The position numbers and the translations under genes were made by a program. Below, in pieces: positions 1-7,811 of a DNA stretch of 64,000 bases; position 1 is the stretch's first letter; the number at the start of each line of letters is the position of its first letter. The notes beneath the pieces are model-generated. The model searched no databases and had not been told where the DNA came from. It saw only the letters and a program-made list of their open reading frames with translations. Source of the stretch: Streptomyces xylophagus (GTDB lineage: Bacteria; Actinomycetota; Actinomycetes; Streptomycetales; Streptomycetaceae); contig NZ_JNWO01000001.1 in NCBI RefSeq assembly GCF_000716435.1, positions 310,001 through 374,000 on the forward strand, read 5' to 3'.

Positions 1-1500
1 TTCACGGCGGCCACCGGATCGGTCGACATCGGTACCGACACGCTGTCCGGGTACAGCGACAGCGGTGCCTTCTGCAAGTCCAAGAACCGGTACCGGCTCT
101 ACTTCCACGCCACCTTCGACCAGCCCTTCGCCCAGAGCTCCCACCCCGACGGCAAGGCGGGCGCGGCCATGGTCACCTTCGCCCCCGACGTGCGCACGGT
201 GACCGCCCGGGTCGGCGTGTCCTTCGTCGACGTCGAGGGCGCCCGCCGCAACGCGCTCACCGAGCAGGAAGCACGGTCGTACGACACGATCCAGCAGGCC
301 GTGCGCGCCGACTGGAACCAGTGGCTCAACCGCATCACCGTCGGGGGCGGCACGGACGCCCAGCGCCGTGTCTTCTACACCGCCCTTTACCACGCCCTCC
401 TGCACCCCAGCGTCTTCAGTGACACCGACGGCCGCTACACCGGCATGGACGGGCTCGTCCACCGCACCCGCGCCGGGCACGTCCAGTACGCCGACTTCTC
501 CGGCTGGGACGTCTACCGCTGCCAGGTCCAGCTCCTGGCGCTGCTCGCCCCGCGCGAGGCCTCCGACATCGCGCAGTCCGTCCTCAACCAGGGCCTCCAG
601 GCAGGCTACTTCGACCGCTGGACCCTCGCGAACGGCGGCAGCAGCGTCATGGTCGGCGACCCGCTGCCCGCCATCGCGTCCGCGATCCACGCCTTCGGCG
701 GCACCGACTTCGACGCCGCCACCCTGCTGCGCACGGCCCTCGCGGACCGCCAGGACGACCGCCAGCGCCCCGGACACCAGCAGTACGACACCCTCGGCTA
801 CGTCCCCGCCGGCACCAAGGGCGTCTGGGGTTCGGTCTCCACCACCCTCGAATACGCCGTCGCCGACTACGCGCTCGCCCAACTCGCCCACAGGCTGGGC
901 GATTCGGCCGCGTACGCCACGCTGCTGCGCGCCTCCGGGAACTGGCGCAACCTCTTCAACCCCGCCACCGGCTACCTCCAGCCGCGCGCCGCCGACGGCA
1001 CCTGGCCGGCCTTCACCCCGGCCCAGAAGACGGAGTACGTGGAGGGCAACGCCGCCCAGTACACCTGGATGGTGCCGCAGGACCTGCCCGGGCTGTTCAC
1101 CGCGATGGGCGGCGACGCCGCCGTCACCGCCCGCCTCGACACGTTCTTCTCCAGCCTCAACGCCGGCGCCGGAGAGCCCTACGCCTACCTCGGCAACGAA
1201 CCCTCCTTCGGCACCCCTTGGGCGTACACCCACGTCGGCCACACGGACCGCGCCGGGGCCGTGGCCCAACGCGCCCTGTCCACGCTGTTCAGCGACGCCC
1301 CGGGCGGACTCGTCGGCAACGACGACCTCGGCGCCATGTCGTCCTGGGCGGTGTGGGCGAGCCTCGGCCTGTACCCAGAGGTCCCCGGCACCGCCCAACT
1401 CGCGCGCAGCGCACCGCTGTTCCCCACCGCCACCGTCCATCGGGGCGACGGCACCTCGCTCACGGTCGGCTCCGCGTCGCCCAAGCACTCAGTCCGGTAG
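1..1500 (+). CDS. GH92 alpha-mannosidase, 5'-partial and probably C-terminally truncated
   Basis: The reading frame is open from base 1, so the N-terminus lies outside the window; about 499 residues are visible. They match the (alpha/alpha)6 catalytic part of glycoside hydrolase family 92, exo-acting calcium-dependent alpha-mannosidases. Family signatures are the stretch around GNDDLGAMSSWAVWASLGLYP (split here: GNDDLGAMSSW, then WASLGLYP), NEPSFGTPWAYTHVG, and TEYVEGNAAQYTWMVPQD. Family members normally continue for roughly 80-100 residues after the SLTVGSASP strand, but this one ends at SPKHSVR with TAG at 1498, so the last beta-sandwich strands appear to be missing. The 3' end overlaps the convergent HxlR gene by 12 bases. 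Family assignment is firm; activity of the shortened protein is uncertain. Confidence 0.88.
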   Translation, partial: FTAATGSVDIGTDTLSGYSDSGAFCKSKNRYRLYFHATFDQPFAQSSHPDGKAGAAMVTFAPDVRTVTARVGVSFVDVEGARRNALTEQEARSYDTIQQAVRADWNQWLNRITVGGGTDAQRRVFYTALYHALLHPSVFSDTDGRYTGMDGLVHRTRAGHVQYADFSGWDVYRCQVQLLALLAPREASDIAQSVLNQGLQAGYFDRWTLANGGSSVMVGDPLPAIASAIHAFGGTDFDAATLLRTALADRQDDRQRPGHQQYDTLGYVPAGTKGVWGSVSTTLEYAVADYALAQLAHRLGDSAAYATLLRASGNWRNLFNPATGYLQPRAADGTWPAFTPAQKTEYVEGNAAQYTWMVPQDLPGLFTAMGGDAAVTARLDTFFSSLNAGAGEPYAYLGNEPSFGTPWAYTHVGHTDRAGAVAQRALSTLFSDAPGGLVGNDDLGAMSSWAVWASLGLYPEVPGTAQLARSAPLFPTATVHRGDGTSLTVGSASPKHSVR

Positions 1501-2001
1501 CGGACTTCGTACGGGACGGGCCGCGGGACCGGGTACGGCCGTCACCTCGGTCGGTGCGAGTGCGCCGTGCGGCCCGTCGCACTCCACCACCACACGGACC
1601 GGCGCACCGCACGCGGTGTGCCGGACGTCCAGGACCTGACCGTCGGGGTCGCCGGCATACGCCTCGCCCCACTGCCGCAGGGCCATGAGGATGGGCCACA
1701 GATCGCGGCCCTTGCCGGTGAGCCGGTACTCGTGCCGGGTCCGGCTTCCCGCCTGCTGGTAGGGCACGGTCGTCAGGATGCCGGCCGCGACCAGCTTGCG
1801 GAGCCGGTCGGCGAGCACCGCGTCCGAGAGCCCGATATGGCGCCGGAAGTCGTCGAAACGGCGGACCCTGATGAAGGCGTCCCGCAGGATCAGCAGCGTC
1901 CATTTCTCGCCGACGAGATCGAGCGTGCTCTGGACCGGACAGTTCTCCGTGCTCACGTCGAGCCATTCCATGCCGCCACCATAGCCACCTGGCTCTGTCA
2001 T
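1489..2001 (-). CDS. HxlR-family winged-helix transcriptional regulator
   Basis: A 170-residue DNA-binding protein. The HxlR hallmarks are a cysteine near the N-terminus (NCPVQ, C21), then LVGEKWTLLILRDAF, the recognition helix region RFDDFRRHIGLSDAVLADRL and the wing that follows. Such proteins bind as dimers, and many sense electrophiles or oxidants through the early cysteine. It is divergent from the hotdog thioesterase gene at 2064, whose promoter starts immediately next to this start codon, so auto- and cross-regulation is likely. The ATG at 2001 has no clear ribosome-binding site; an in-frame ATG at 1971 would remove ten residues and is a fair alternative. The residues after about 115 are a low-complexity tail rich in Ala, Pro and Arg. 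Confidence 0.88.
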   Translation of the reverse strand: MTEPGGYGGGMEWLDVSTENCPVQSTLDLVGEKWTLLILRDAFIRVRRFDDFRRHIGLSDAVLADRLRKLVAAGILTTVPYQQAGSRTRHEYRLTGKGRDLWPILMALRQWGEAYAGDPDGQVLDVRHTACGAPVRVVVECDGPHGALAPTEVTAVPGPAARPVRSPLPD

Positions 2002-2030
2002 TGACAGTCAGCTGTCGCCCCATCTAGCTT
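2001..2030 (+). promoter_or_regulatory. Promoter of the thioesterase gene with an overlapping inverted repeat
   Basis: TTGACA (2001-2006) and TAGCTT (2025-2030) are separated by 18 bases, a sigma70-like promoter. An inverted repeat, GACAG (2003-2007) and CTGTC (2012-2016) with a four-base centre, overlaps the -35 box and abuts the start codon of the divergent HxlR gene. This is where an HxlR dimer would be expected to bind. Not tested. Confidence 0.55.
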
Positions 2031-2063
2031 TCATGGAAGAAGCCAGCCAGGAGGTAGCGCAGC

Positions 2064-2558
2064 ATGGGACGGTCACGCACGTACGAGTGGGAGGACCCGG
2101 GGATCTCGGCAGCCGCCGTAGGACGGACCACGGGGCTGGAATTCCTCCGGGAAGTGCTCGGTGGCCGGCTCCCCGCAGCGCCCATCGGCGCCACGCTGAA
2201 CTTCACCGTCGACGAGGTGGAGTTCGGGCGCGCGGTGTTCTCCCTGATACCGGGGGAGGAGCACTACAACCCCATCGGCAGCGTGCACGGCGGAGTCTTC
2301 GCCACCCTGCTCGACTCGGCGGCCGGCTGCGCGGTGCAGTCCACGCTGCCGCAGGGCATGGGGTACACGTCGCTCGACCTGAACGTGAAGTTCCTGCGCC
2401 CGGTCACCGCCGACACTGGCCGGATCCGCGCCGTCGGCAGCGTCCTCAACGGCGGACGGCGCACCGCGCTCGCCCAGGCCGAACTGTTCGACGAGAAGGA
2501 CCGGCTGCTCGCGCACGCCACGAGCAGCTGCCTGCTGTTTCCCGTCCCGGGTGTCTGA
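2064..2558 (+). CDS. PaaI-type hotdog-fold thioesterase
   Basis: A 164-residue single-domain protein of the PaaI/4HBT hotdog family, which hydrolyses (often aromatic) acyl-CoA thioesters. The hallmark is the segment NPIGSVHGGVFATLLDSAAG (about residues 68-87), with the HGG turn and the Asp at the start of the long central helix. The following strands LDLNVKFLRPV and AQAELFDE complete the fold. The ATG at 2064 is preceded by a strong AGGAGG at 2049-2054. It is transcribed away from the HxlR regulator, a common pairing in which HxlR controls a detoxifying or small-molecule enzyme. The physiological acyl-CoA cannot be told from sequence. Confidence 0.85.
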   Translation: MGRSRTYEWEDPGISAAAVGRTTGLEFLREVLGGRLPAAPIGATLNFTVDEVEFGRAVFSLIPGEEHYNPIGSVHGGVFATLLDSAAGCAVQSTLPQGMGYTSLDLNVKFLRPVTADTGRIRAVGSVLNGGRRTALAQAELFDEKDRLLAHATSSCLLFPVPGV

Positions 2559-2700
2559 CCCACGACGTCCGAAATCCGCCTGTCCCCCGCGCAGGCGGAT
2601 CCGTACCGTCAACTCCCTTGATCCTCACGGTCGAAGGCGTCGACGGAACGCTGTGAAGTTTGCCGGGTGTCGTGACCGTGGTGGTATGGGGAGAAGTACG

Positions 2701-2714
2701 TACGCAGGTGCGTA
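2701..2714. promoter_or_regulatory. 14-bp palindrome upstream of the LuxR-type regulator
   Basis: TACGCAGGTGCGTA has perfect six-base arms around a GG centre, 36 bases before the start codon at 2750. The position suits an operator, possibly autoregulatory, but which protein binds is unknown. Confidence 0.4.
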
Positions 2715-2749
2715 AGTGAAAGTGACACACGCGGGGATCGTGAGGGCGC

Positions 2750-3553
2750 ATGGCGGGCGGGCCGGCCGGGGCGTACGAACGCATGCTGGCGGTTGCGGTG
2801 GCGGCGCTGCACGAACGGGACCCCGAGCGGCTGTGGCCGATGGTCGCAGCGGCCCTGCCCGGCCTGTGCGGGGGAGAGGCGCTGATCTACAAGCTCGGCG
2901 AATGGACGGACCGGACCGGCGCGATGGGTCTCTCGCCCGCCGCCGCGGCGCACTTCGGGCGGACCGACGGCATCGGGGACGAGACGATGACGGTGCTGCG
3001 CCGGGGCTATCCCTTCGCCGACCACTACGCCACGGCCGGTGCCGTCCGCCGCCCCGGGACCGCGCACCGGATGGCCGGGAAGGGATGGGCGCGCAGCAGG
3101 ACGGCGGGCACGATCAGCCGGTTGCTGGACGCCGACCACGTCCTGGCGATCCCGCTGCCGGGCACGACCACCCCGGTCACCGGCTGCATGGTCTACCGAG
3201 CGGGCGCCGACTTCACCGAGGACCACGTCCGGGTCGCCGAGCAGATGCAGCCCCTGCTGGCCGGCGTGGAACAGCAGCGGCAACTCCTCGAACAGTGGCG
3301 CGCGACCACGGCACCACCTGAGGCGGCCGAGGCGACGGCGGACTCCCGGCTCACACCGCGCCAGATCACCGTCCTCCTCCTGCTCGCCGACGCCCTCACG
3401 GCTGCCGCCATCGCCCACCGCCTGGGCATCTCCGTACGCACGGTGCACAAGCACGTCGAGAGCCTGTACCGGAAGCTGGGGACGCGTGATCGCGTGAGCA
3501 CGGTGCTGCGGGCGCAAGAGATCGGACTGTTGCCGCGGCGGGCGGGACGGTGA
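2750..3553 (+). CDS. LuxR-type helix-turn-helix transcriptional regulator
   Basis: A 267-residue regulator. The last 65 or so residues form a LuxR/FixJ HTH: LTPRQITVLLLLADALT, then AAIAHRLGISVRTVHKHVES and LYRKLGTRDRVS. The N-terminal 190 residues are a ligand or signal domain of GAF-like size that I do not recognise more precisely. There is no REC-domain aspartate pattern, so it is not an obvious two-component response regulator. The ATG at 2750 has only a weak purine-rich site upstream. The gene stands alone between the thioesterase and the PLP enzyme, and both neighbours are candidate targets. Confidence 0.85.
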   Translation: MAGGPAGAYERMLAVAVAALHERDPERLWPMVAAALPGLCGGEALIYKLGEWTDRTGAMGLSPAAAAHFGRTDGIGDETMTVLRRGYPFADHYATAGAVRRPGTAHRMAGKGWARSRTAGTISRLLDADHVLAIPLPGTTTPVTGCMVYRAGADFTEDHVRVAEQMQPLLAGVEQQRQLLEQWRATTAPPEAAEATADSRLTPRQITVLLLLADALTAAAIAHRLGISVRTVHKHVESLYRKLGTRDRVSTVLRAQEIGLLPRRAGR

Positions 3554-3745
3554 GGTCCCGGTGAGGTGCAGCCCGTGTCGGACGGGATGCCGAGGCGCCT
3601 GAGCCCTGTCCGGCGCCCGCCGATATCCGCGTCGCACGGGACACCGACCGCCGCCCACTGCCCCGAACCCCCTCGATGTCCGATGATCGTCCTGGACACC
3701 CGGGGCCCCACGGCCCGCACACGGCACCGACAGGAGCTCACTTCC

Positions 3746-4975
3746 GTGGTCTACGACATCACCGCCCTGCGCGCCCTGTTCCCCGCCCTGAGCGCCGGGA
3801 CCGCCCACTTCGACGGTCCCGGCGGCACCCAGACCCCCCGACCGGTGATCGAGGCCGTCACACAGGCGCTGGCGAACCCCTTGTCCAACCGCGGCCAGGT
3901 GACCGCGGGGGAGCGCAACGCCGACACCATCGTCACCGGAGCCCGCGCGGCCATGGCCGACCTCCTGGGCGCGCAGCCCTCGGGGATCGTCTTCGGCCGC
4001 AGTGCCACCCAGCTCACCTACGACTTCGCCCGCACCCTCGCCTCGACCTGGTCGCCCGGAGACGAGGTCGTCGTCACCCGCCTCGACCACGACGCCAACA
4101 TCCGCCCTTGGATCCAGGCCGTCGAGCGGGTCGGCGCCACTGTCCGCTGGGCGGACTTCGACCCCGCGACCGGCGAACTCACCCTCGACCACCTCCGCGC
4201 CGCCCTGTCAGACCGCACCCGGCTCGTCGCCGTCACCGCCGCCTCCAACCTGATCGGCACCCGGCCCGCGATCACCGAGATGTCCCGCCTGGCCCACGAA
4301 GCCGGTGCCCTGGTCCACGTCGACGGCGTCCACTACACGGCGCACGCCCTGGTCGACATCGGGCAACTCGGCGCGGACTTCTACGTCTGCTCGCCGTACA
4401 AGTTCCTCGGCCCGCACCACGGCGTCCTCGCCGCCCGGCCCGAACTGCTCGCCACCCTGCGGCCGGACAAAATCCTGCCGTCCTCCGACGAGGTGCCCGA
4501 ACGCTTCGAACTCGGCACCCTGCCCTACGAGTTGCTCGCGGGCACCAGCGCCGCCGTCGACGTCCTCGCCGGCCTCGACACGGACGCCACCGGCAGCCGC
4601 CGCGAGCGCCTGAGTGCCGGTCTCGCCGCACTTCACCGGCACGAGGAAACGCTGCGGACGCGCATCGACCAGGGACTCGCCGGCCTGGACGGGATCACCG
4701 TCCACTCGAAGGCGGCCGACCGCACGCCCACCGTGCTGCTCACCGTCGACGAGTCCTTCGGTACGCACGGCACACAGGACGCCTCCCGCTTCCTGGCCGA
4801 ACGCAACGTGCACGCGCCGGCAGGCGCCTTCTACGCCATCGAAGCCTCCCGCCGACTCGGCCTGGGCGACTCCGGCGGACTGCGTATCGGCCTTGCCCCC
4901 TACACCAGCGCCGAGGACGTCGACCGTCTCCTGGCCGGACTGGCGCTGTTCCTGAAGCAGCCGCGTCAGCCCTGA
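3746..4975 (+). CDS. Cysteine desulfurase-like aminotransferase class V protein
   Basis: A 409-residue PLP-dependent enzyme of aminotransferase class V. It resembles the cysteine-desulfurase-like subgroup often annotated in actinobacteria rather than the housekeeping IscS or SufS. Visible features are the N-terminal FDGPGGTQTPRPV, the cofactor segment VHVDGVHYTAHALVD (Asp contacting the pyridine nitrogen) and the Schiff-base lysine in CSPYKFLGPHHG. The GTG start at 3746 is chosen because AGGAG lies at 3732-3736; upstream in-frame codons carry no family homology. No cysteine-containing active-site loop typical of SufS was seen, so the true reaction may be a lyase or isomerase acting on a small amino acid. 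Confidence 0.85.
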   Translation: MVYDITALRALFPALSAGTAHFDGPGGTQTPRPVIEAVTQALANPLSNRGQVTAGERNADTIVTGARAAMADLLGAQPSGIVFGRSATQLTYDFARTLASTWSPGDEVVVTRLDHDANIRPWIQAVERVGATVRWADFDPATGELTLDHLRAALSDRTRLVAVTAASNLIGTRPAITEMSRLAHEAGALVHVDGVHYTAHALVDIGQLGADFYVCSPYKFLGPHHGVLAARPELLATLRPDKILPSSDEVPERFELGTLPYELLAGTSAAVDVLAGLDTDATGSRRERLSAGLAALHRHEETLRTRIDQGLAGLDGITVHSKAADRTPTVLLTVDESFGTHGTQDASRFLAERNVHAPAGAFYAIEASRRLGLGDSGGLRIGLAPYTSAEDVDRLLAGLALFLKQPRQP

Positions 4976-5541
4976 TGAAGGTGGCGTGCCGCAACCACCG
5001 CTGAACTGGCCGGTGTGGTGAGGATCTCGGTGGCATCGAGGGCGGGATGAGTGAGGTAGAACAGGCGCAGCTCGTCCACCTCGTCGCCGAACCGGGGCGG
5101 CCAGTGGGGCGACGGGGTGAAGTCGTCCAGGACGAGGAGGCCACCGGGAGCAAGCAGCGAGACGACTCTCTCGGGGTCGTCGCGCTTGCCTCCGCCGTCG
5201 CAGAAGAAGACGTCGAAGGGGGCGTGCTGCTCGAGCAGCCGCCAGTCCCCGGTGAGTACGGTGACCCTGTCGTCGTCCGCGAAGACACCGGCCGCCCGAC
5301 GGGCCAACTCCTCGTCCCGTTCCACGGTGACCAGACGGGCACCGGCGCCGAGTCCACTGTGCAACCAGGCGGTACCCACGCCCGAGCCGGTGCCGCTCTC
5401 CGCGACGACTCCGTGAGGTTTCGAGGCGGCGGTCACCTGGAGCAACCTGCCCACCTCGGGGATGCAGCTCAGCCCGAAGCCCAGCTCGGAGGCGATGCGC
5501 TCCGCGGCCACCACGCGAGGCGGGACCACACGATCTGCCAT
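4966..5541 (-). CDS. Class I SAM-dependent methyltransferase
   Basis: A 191-residue Rossmann-fold methyltransferase, similar in size to O-methyltransferase family 3 proteins. Motif I is VVAESGTGSGVGTAWL (about residues 45-60). The acidic residue after strand 2 is in LVTVERDEEL, and FDVFFCDGGG followed by LLAPGGLLVLDDF are motifs II-III. It is convergent with the cysteine desulfurase-like gene and overlaps its 3' end by 10 bases. The substrate is not predictable. The ATG at 5541 fits the family N-terminus. A perfect 20-bp palindrome lies 50 bases upstream and could be its operator. Confidence 0.82.
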   Translation of the reverse strand: MADRVVPPRVVAAERIASELGFGLSCIPEVGRLLQVTAASKPHGVVAESGTGSGVGTAWLHSGLGAGARLVTVERDEELARRAAGVFADDDRVTVLTGDWRLLEQHAPFDVFFCDGGGKRDDPERVVSLLAPGGLLVLDDFTPSPHWPPRFGDEVDELRLFYLTHPALDATEILTTPASSAVVAARHLHQG

Positions 5542-5590
5542 GAGTCCGAATCCCCCTTCTCCATGGCCGCGAGGCTATCCGTCGACAGAG

Positions 5591-5610
5591 CCGCATCCGT
5601 ACGGATGCGG
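5591..5610. promoter_or_regulatory. Perfect 20-bp palindrome, candidate operator
   Basis: CCGCATCCGTACGGATGCGG is identical to its own reverse complement. It sits between the methyltransferase gene (start 5541) and the sugar locus beginning at 5761. It is not followed by a T run on either strand, so an operator is more likely than a terminator. The rest of the stretch 5542-5760 holds no gene that I can support; an AT-rich GATAAT at 5635-5640 could be a -10 box for rightward transcription. Confidence 0.5.
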
Positions 5611-5760
5611 GAAAAAAGATGTATGCAATGACGGGATAATGATGGATTCCGCTCTTCAACATTGCCCCGCACTCCCTCTACCGTTGCGCCCGTGTGAACG
5701 GCCTGGCCGTCGGCTGATCAGTACTGGGTCGGCCTTGACGGCTTCTGGAGGGAGAAGGCA

Positions 5761-5895
5761 ATGGCGCCTGCGGAACTGCTCATCGGAAGCCGATGGCAGG
5801 CATCTCAGCTGATGGGTATGACGCGCCGGGCGATGACCTTGACCTCGACCTCGGCCCCCCAAACCCCACTGAACCCCGGAAAGGCCACAGCATGA
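5761..5895 (+). CDS. Possible 44-residue leader ORF coupled to the next gene
   Basis: ATG at 5761 is preceded by the strong purine run GGAGGGAGAAGG and opens a 44-codon frame. Its TGA overlaps the ATG of the following isomerase-type gene (ATGA at 5892-5895). The peptide begins MAPAELLIGSRWQAS and ends PLNPGKATA. The first dozen residues faintly resemble the start of aldehyde dehydrogenases, so it could be a gene remnant; it could also be a translated leader that couples translation. No domain is recognised. An alternative is that this is merely untranslated 5' sequence. Confidence 0.35.
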   Translation: MAPAELLIGSRWQASQLMGMTRRAMTLTSTSAPQTPLNPGKATA

Positions 5896-6779
5896 CCACC
5901 TCACCCCTGAACAGGATCGCCGGCGCTCCCATCTCCTGGGGTGTGTGCGAAGTACCCGGCTGGGGTTACCAGTTGACGCCCGAGCGGGTGCTGAACGAGA
6001 TGCGCGAGGTCGGCCTGGCCGCCACCGAGTTCGGCCCCGAGGGCTTCCTGCCCGCCGAGCCGGACGCCATGGCCCGGACGCTCGCCGACCACGACCTGCA
6101 CGCCGTCGGCGGGTTCACCCCGCTGCTGCTGCACGTGCCCGGCCACGACCCGCTGCCCGAGGCCGAACAGCTCCTGGCGGGCTACGACGCCTCGAAGGCG
6201 GAAGTGCTGGTCCTGTCGGCCGTCACCGGCCAGGACGGCTACGACTCCCGCCCCGAACTCGACGCCGACGGCTGGAAGTTGCTGCTCTCCAACCTCGACC
6301 GGCTCGCCTCGCTGGCCGCCGAACGCGGCGTACGCGCCGTCCTGCACCCGCATGTCGGCACGATGATCGAGAACGGCGACGAGGTCCGACGCGTCCTGGA
6401 GCACTCGGCGATCTCCCTCTGCCTCGACACAGGCCACCTGCTCATCGGCGGCACCGACCCCGCCGAACTCACCCGCCAGGCGCCCGAGCGCATCGCCCAC
6501 ACCCACATGAAGGACGTGGACGCCTCCCTCGCCGCCAAGGTCCAGGACGGACAGCTCAGCTACACGGACGCCGTGCGCAAGGGCATGTACCGCCCGCTGG
6601 GCGCGGGCGACGTGGACGTCCAGGCCATCGTCACTCACCTCAGCGCCCGCGGCTACGACGGCTGGTACGTCCTCGAACAGGACACCATCCTGACCGAGGA
6701 ACCCAAGGCGAAGGGCCCGGTCGAGGACGTGTGGGCGAGCGCCGAGCATCTGCGCTCGGTGTTGCGCGGGGTCGCGTAG
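5892..6779 (+). CDS. Sugar phosphate isomerase/epimerase-type TIM barrel (IolE-like)
   Basis: A 295-residue xylose-isomerase-like TIM barrel of the AP endonuclease 2 superfamily, related to inosose dehydratase and similar sugar isomerases. N-terminal GAPISWGVCEVPGWG is typical of the IolE-like branch. Probable metal ligands sit in SLCLDTGHLLIGG, HTHMKDVDAS and YVLEQD. The ATG at 5892 has GGAAAGG upstream and matches the family start; an in-frame ATG at 5793 would add unrelated residues. It opens a locus with a second TIM barrel, a sugar-binding lipoprotein, dehydrogenases and a LacI-type regulator, which supports a cytosolic role in polyol or inositol breakdown. The exact substrate is inferred only. 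Confidence 0.82.
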   Translation: MTTSPLNRIAGAPISWGVCEVPGWGYQLTPERVLNEMREVGLAATEFGPEGFLPAEPDAMARTLADHDLHAVGGFTPLLLHVPGHDPLPEAEQLLAGYDASKAEVLVLSAVTGQDGYDSRPELDADGWKLLLSNLDRLASLAAERGVRAVLHPHVGTMIENGDEVRRVLEHSAISLCLDTGHLLIGGTDPAELTRQAPERIAHTHMKDVDASLAAKVQDGQLSYTDAVRKGMYRPLGAGDVDVQAIVTHLSARGYDGWYVLEQDTILTEEPKAKGPVEDVWASAEHLRSVLRGVA

Positions 6780-6792
6780 CCGCATACGGGCC

Positions 6793-6831
6793 TGATGTGC
6801 TTTTGATGTGTTCCGAGGGATTGACCGATGT
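6793..6831 (+). promoter_or_regulatory. Promoter/operator element, copy A of a shared 39-bp motif
   Basis: A stretch beginning TGATGTGCTTTTGATGT and ending GATTGACCGATGT matches, without gaps and at 27 of 39 positions, a minus-strand element at 12677-12639 in front of the PhyH gene. TTGATG (6803-6808) and CGATGT (6826-6831), 17 bases apart, could be the -35 and -10 boxes; the second copy has the same geometry. It lies 75 bases before the gene at 6907. The shared sequence suggests common control within the locus, possibly by the LacI-type regulator at 12697. Confidence 0.5.
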
Positions 6832-6906
6832 GTGAAAGCCACCTCAGAATGCCGGAGTGATCAGCTGCCGCGTCTTTTCCGAACATGAGGAATTCAGGAA
6901 ACAGAA

Positions 6907-7755
6907 ATGACCGCTGACGAATTTCTGGCCACTTGTTGGACCACGGCGGGCGACGCGGCTCCCGACGAGGCGGACCAGCGCAGTCCGCTGAATCTGCGGG
7001 ACCGGGTGGAAGCGGCGCGCGACGCGGGGTTCACTGCTTTCGGACTGCTGTACGCGGACCTGGTCGAGGCCGAGCGCGAGTACGGAATGGCCGGGATCAG
7101 GTCGCTCTTCGCCGACAACGGGATCAGTCACGTCGAGTTGGAGCTGCTGACGGACTGGTGGGCGGACGGACCTCGGCGGGTCGCGTCGGACACCGTCCGC
7201 GTCGGCATGCTGAGAGCCATCGAGTCGCTCGGCGCACGCACTTTCAAGATCGGCCCCGACGTGGCGGACGAACCCTGGGAACTCGACGTCTGGGCCAAGG
7301 AGTTCGCGGTGCTGGCGGCGCAGGCCGACGGGGTGGGCGCGCGGCTCGGCGTGGAGCCGCTGCCCTGGTCCAACCTCAGGACCGTGCACGACGGACTACG
7401 GCTCGTCGAGGCCGCCGGTCACCCGGCGGGCGGCATCGTCATCGACGTCTGGCACACCGAGCGCGCCCATACGCCACCGGCCGAACTGGCGGACGTACCG
7501 GGTTCGCGGATCGTGGGCGTGGAGCTCAACGACGCCGACAGCCAGGTCGTCGGCACGCTCTTCGAGGACACCGTCCACCGGCGACGCCTGTGCGGAGAGG
7601 GCTCGTTCGACCTGCCGGGGATCATCGCCGCGCTCCGTACGGCGGGCTTCCGCGGCCCTTGGGGCGTGGAGATCCTCTCCGACGCGCACCGCGTGCTGCC
7701 GGTGCGGGAGGCCGCTGCCGCGGCGTATCGGAGTGCCGCGGCACTCGTGAACTAG
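6907..7755 (+). CDS. Sugar phosphate isomerase/epimerase family TIM barrel
   Basis: A 282-residue xylose-isomerase-like TIM barrel. The probable metal-binding glutamate is in LGVEPLPWSNLRT, with further ligands in IVIDVWHTERAH, GVELNDADSQ and GVEILSD near the C-terminus. It is only distantly similar to the IolE-like protein encoded 130 bases upstream, so the two probably catalyse different steps (dehydration and isomerisation or epimerisation) of one pathway. It has its own candidate promoter at 6793-6831 and is followed by a strong terminator. The ATG at 6907 has a weak AGGAATTCAGG-like purine stretch upstream. The substrate is unknown. Confidence 0.82.
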   Translation: MTADEFLATCWTTAGDAAPDEADQRSPLNLRDRVEAARDAGFTAFGLLYADLVEAEREYGMAGIRSLFADNGISHVELELLTDWWADGPRRVASDTVRVGMLRAIESLGARTFKIGPDVADEPWELDVWAKEFAVLAAQADGVGARLGVEPLPWSNLRTVHDGLRLVEAAGHPAGGIVIDVWHTERAHTPPAELADVPGSRIVGVELNDADSQVVGTLFEDTVHRRRLCGEGSFDLPGIIAALRTAGFRGPWGVEILSDAHRVLPVREAAAAAYRSAAALVN

Positions 7756-7762
7756 AAAAGCC

Positions 7763-7811
7763 ACAGGGGTGGCGGGAGCGAAACCACGGTCGCTCCCGCC
7801 ACCCCTGTTTT
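7763..7811 (+). terminator. Strong rho-independent terminator
   Basis: A perfect 19-bp stem (7763-7781 with 7790-7808) closes an eight-base loop and is followed by TTTT, 8 bases after the stop codon of the gene at 6907. It separates that transcript from the binding-protein gene at 8037. Confidence 0.9.

Noticed and set aside
5591..5610. The 20-bp palindrome as an intrinsic terminator
   Set aside because: No loop-forming spacer and no T run on either strand, and it lies upstream of, not after, both flanking genes.
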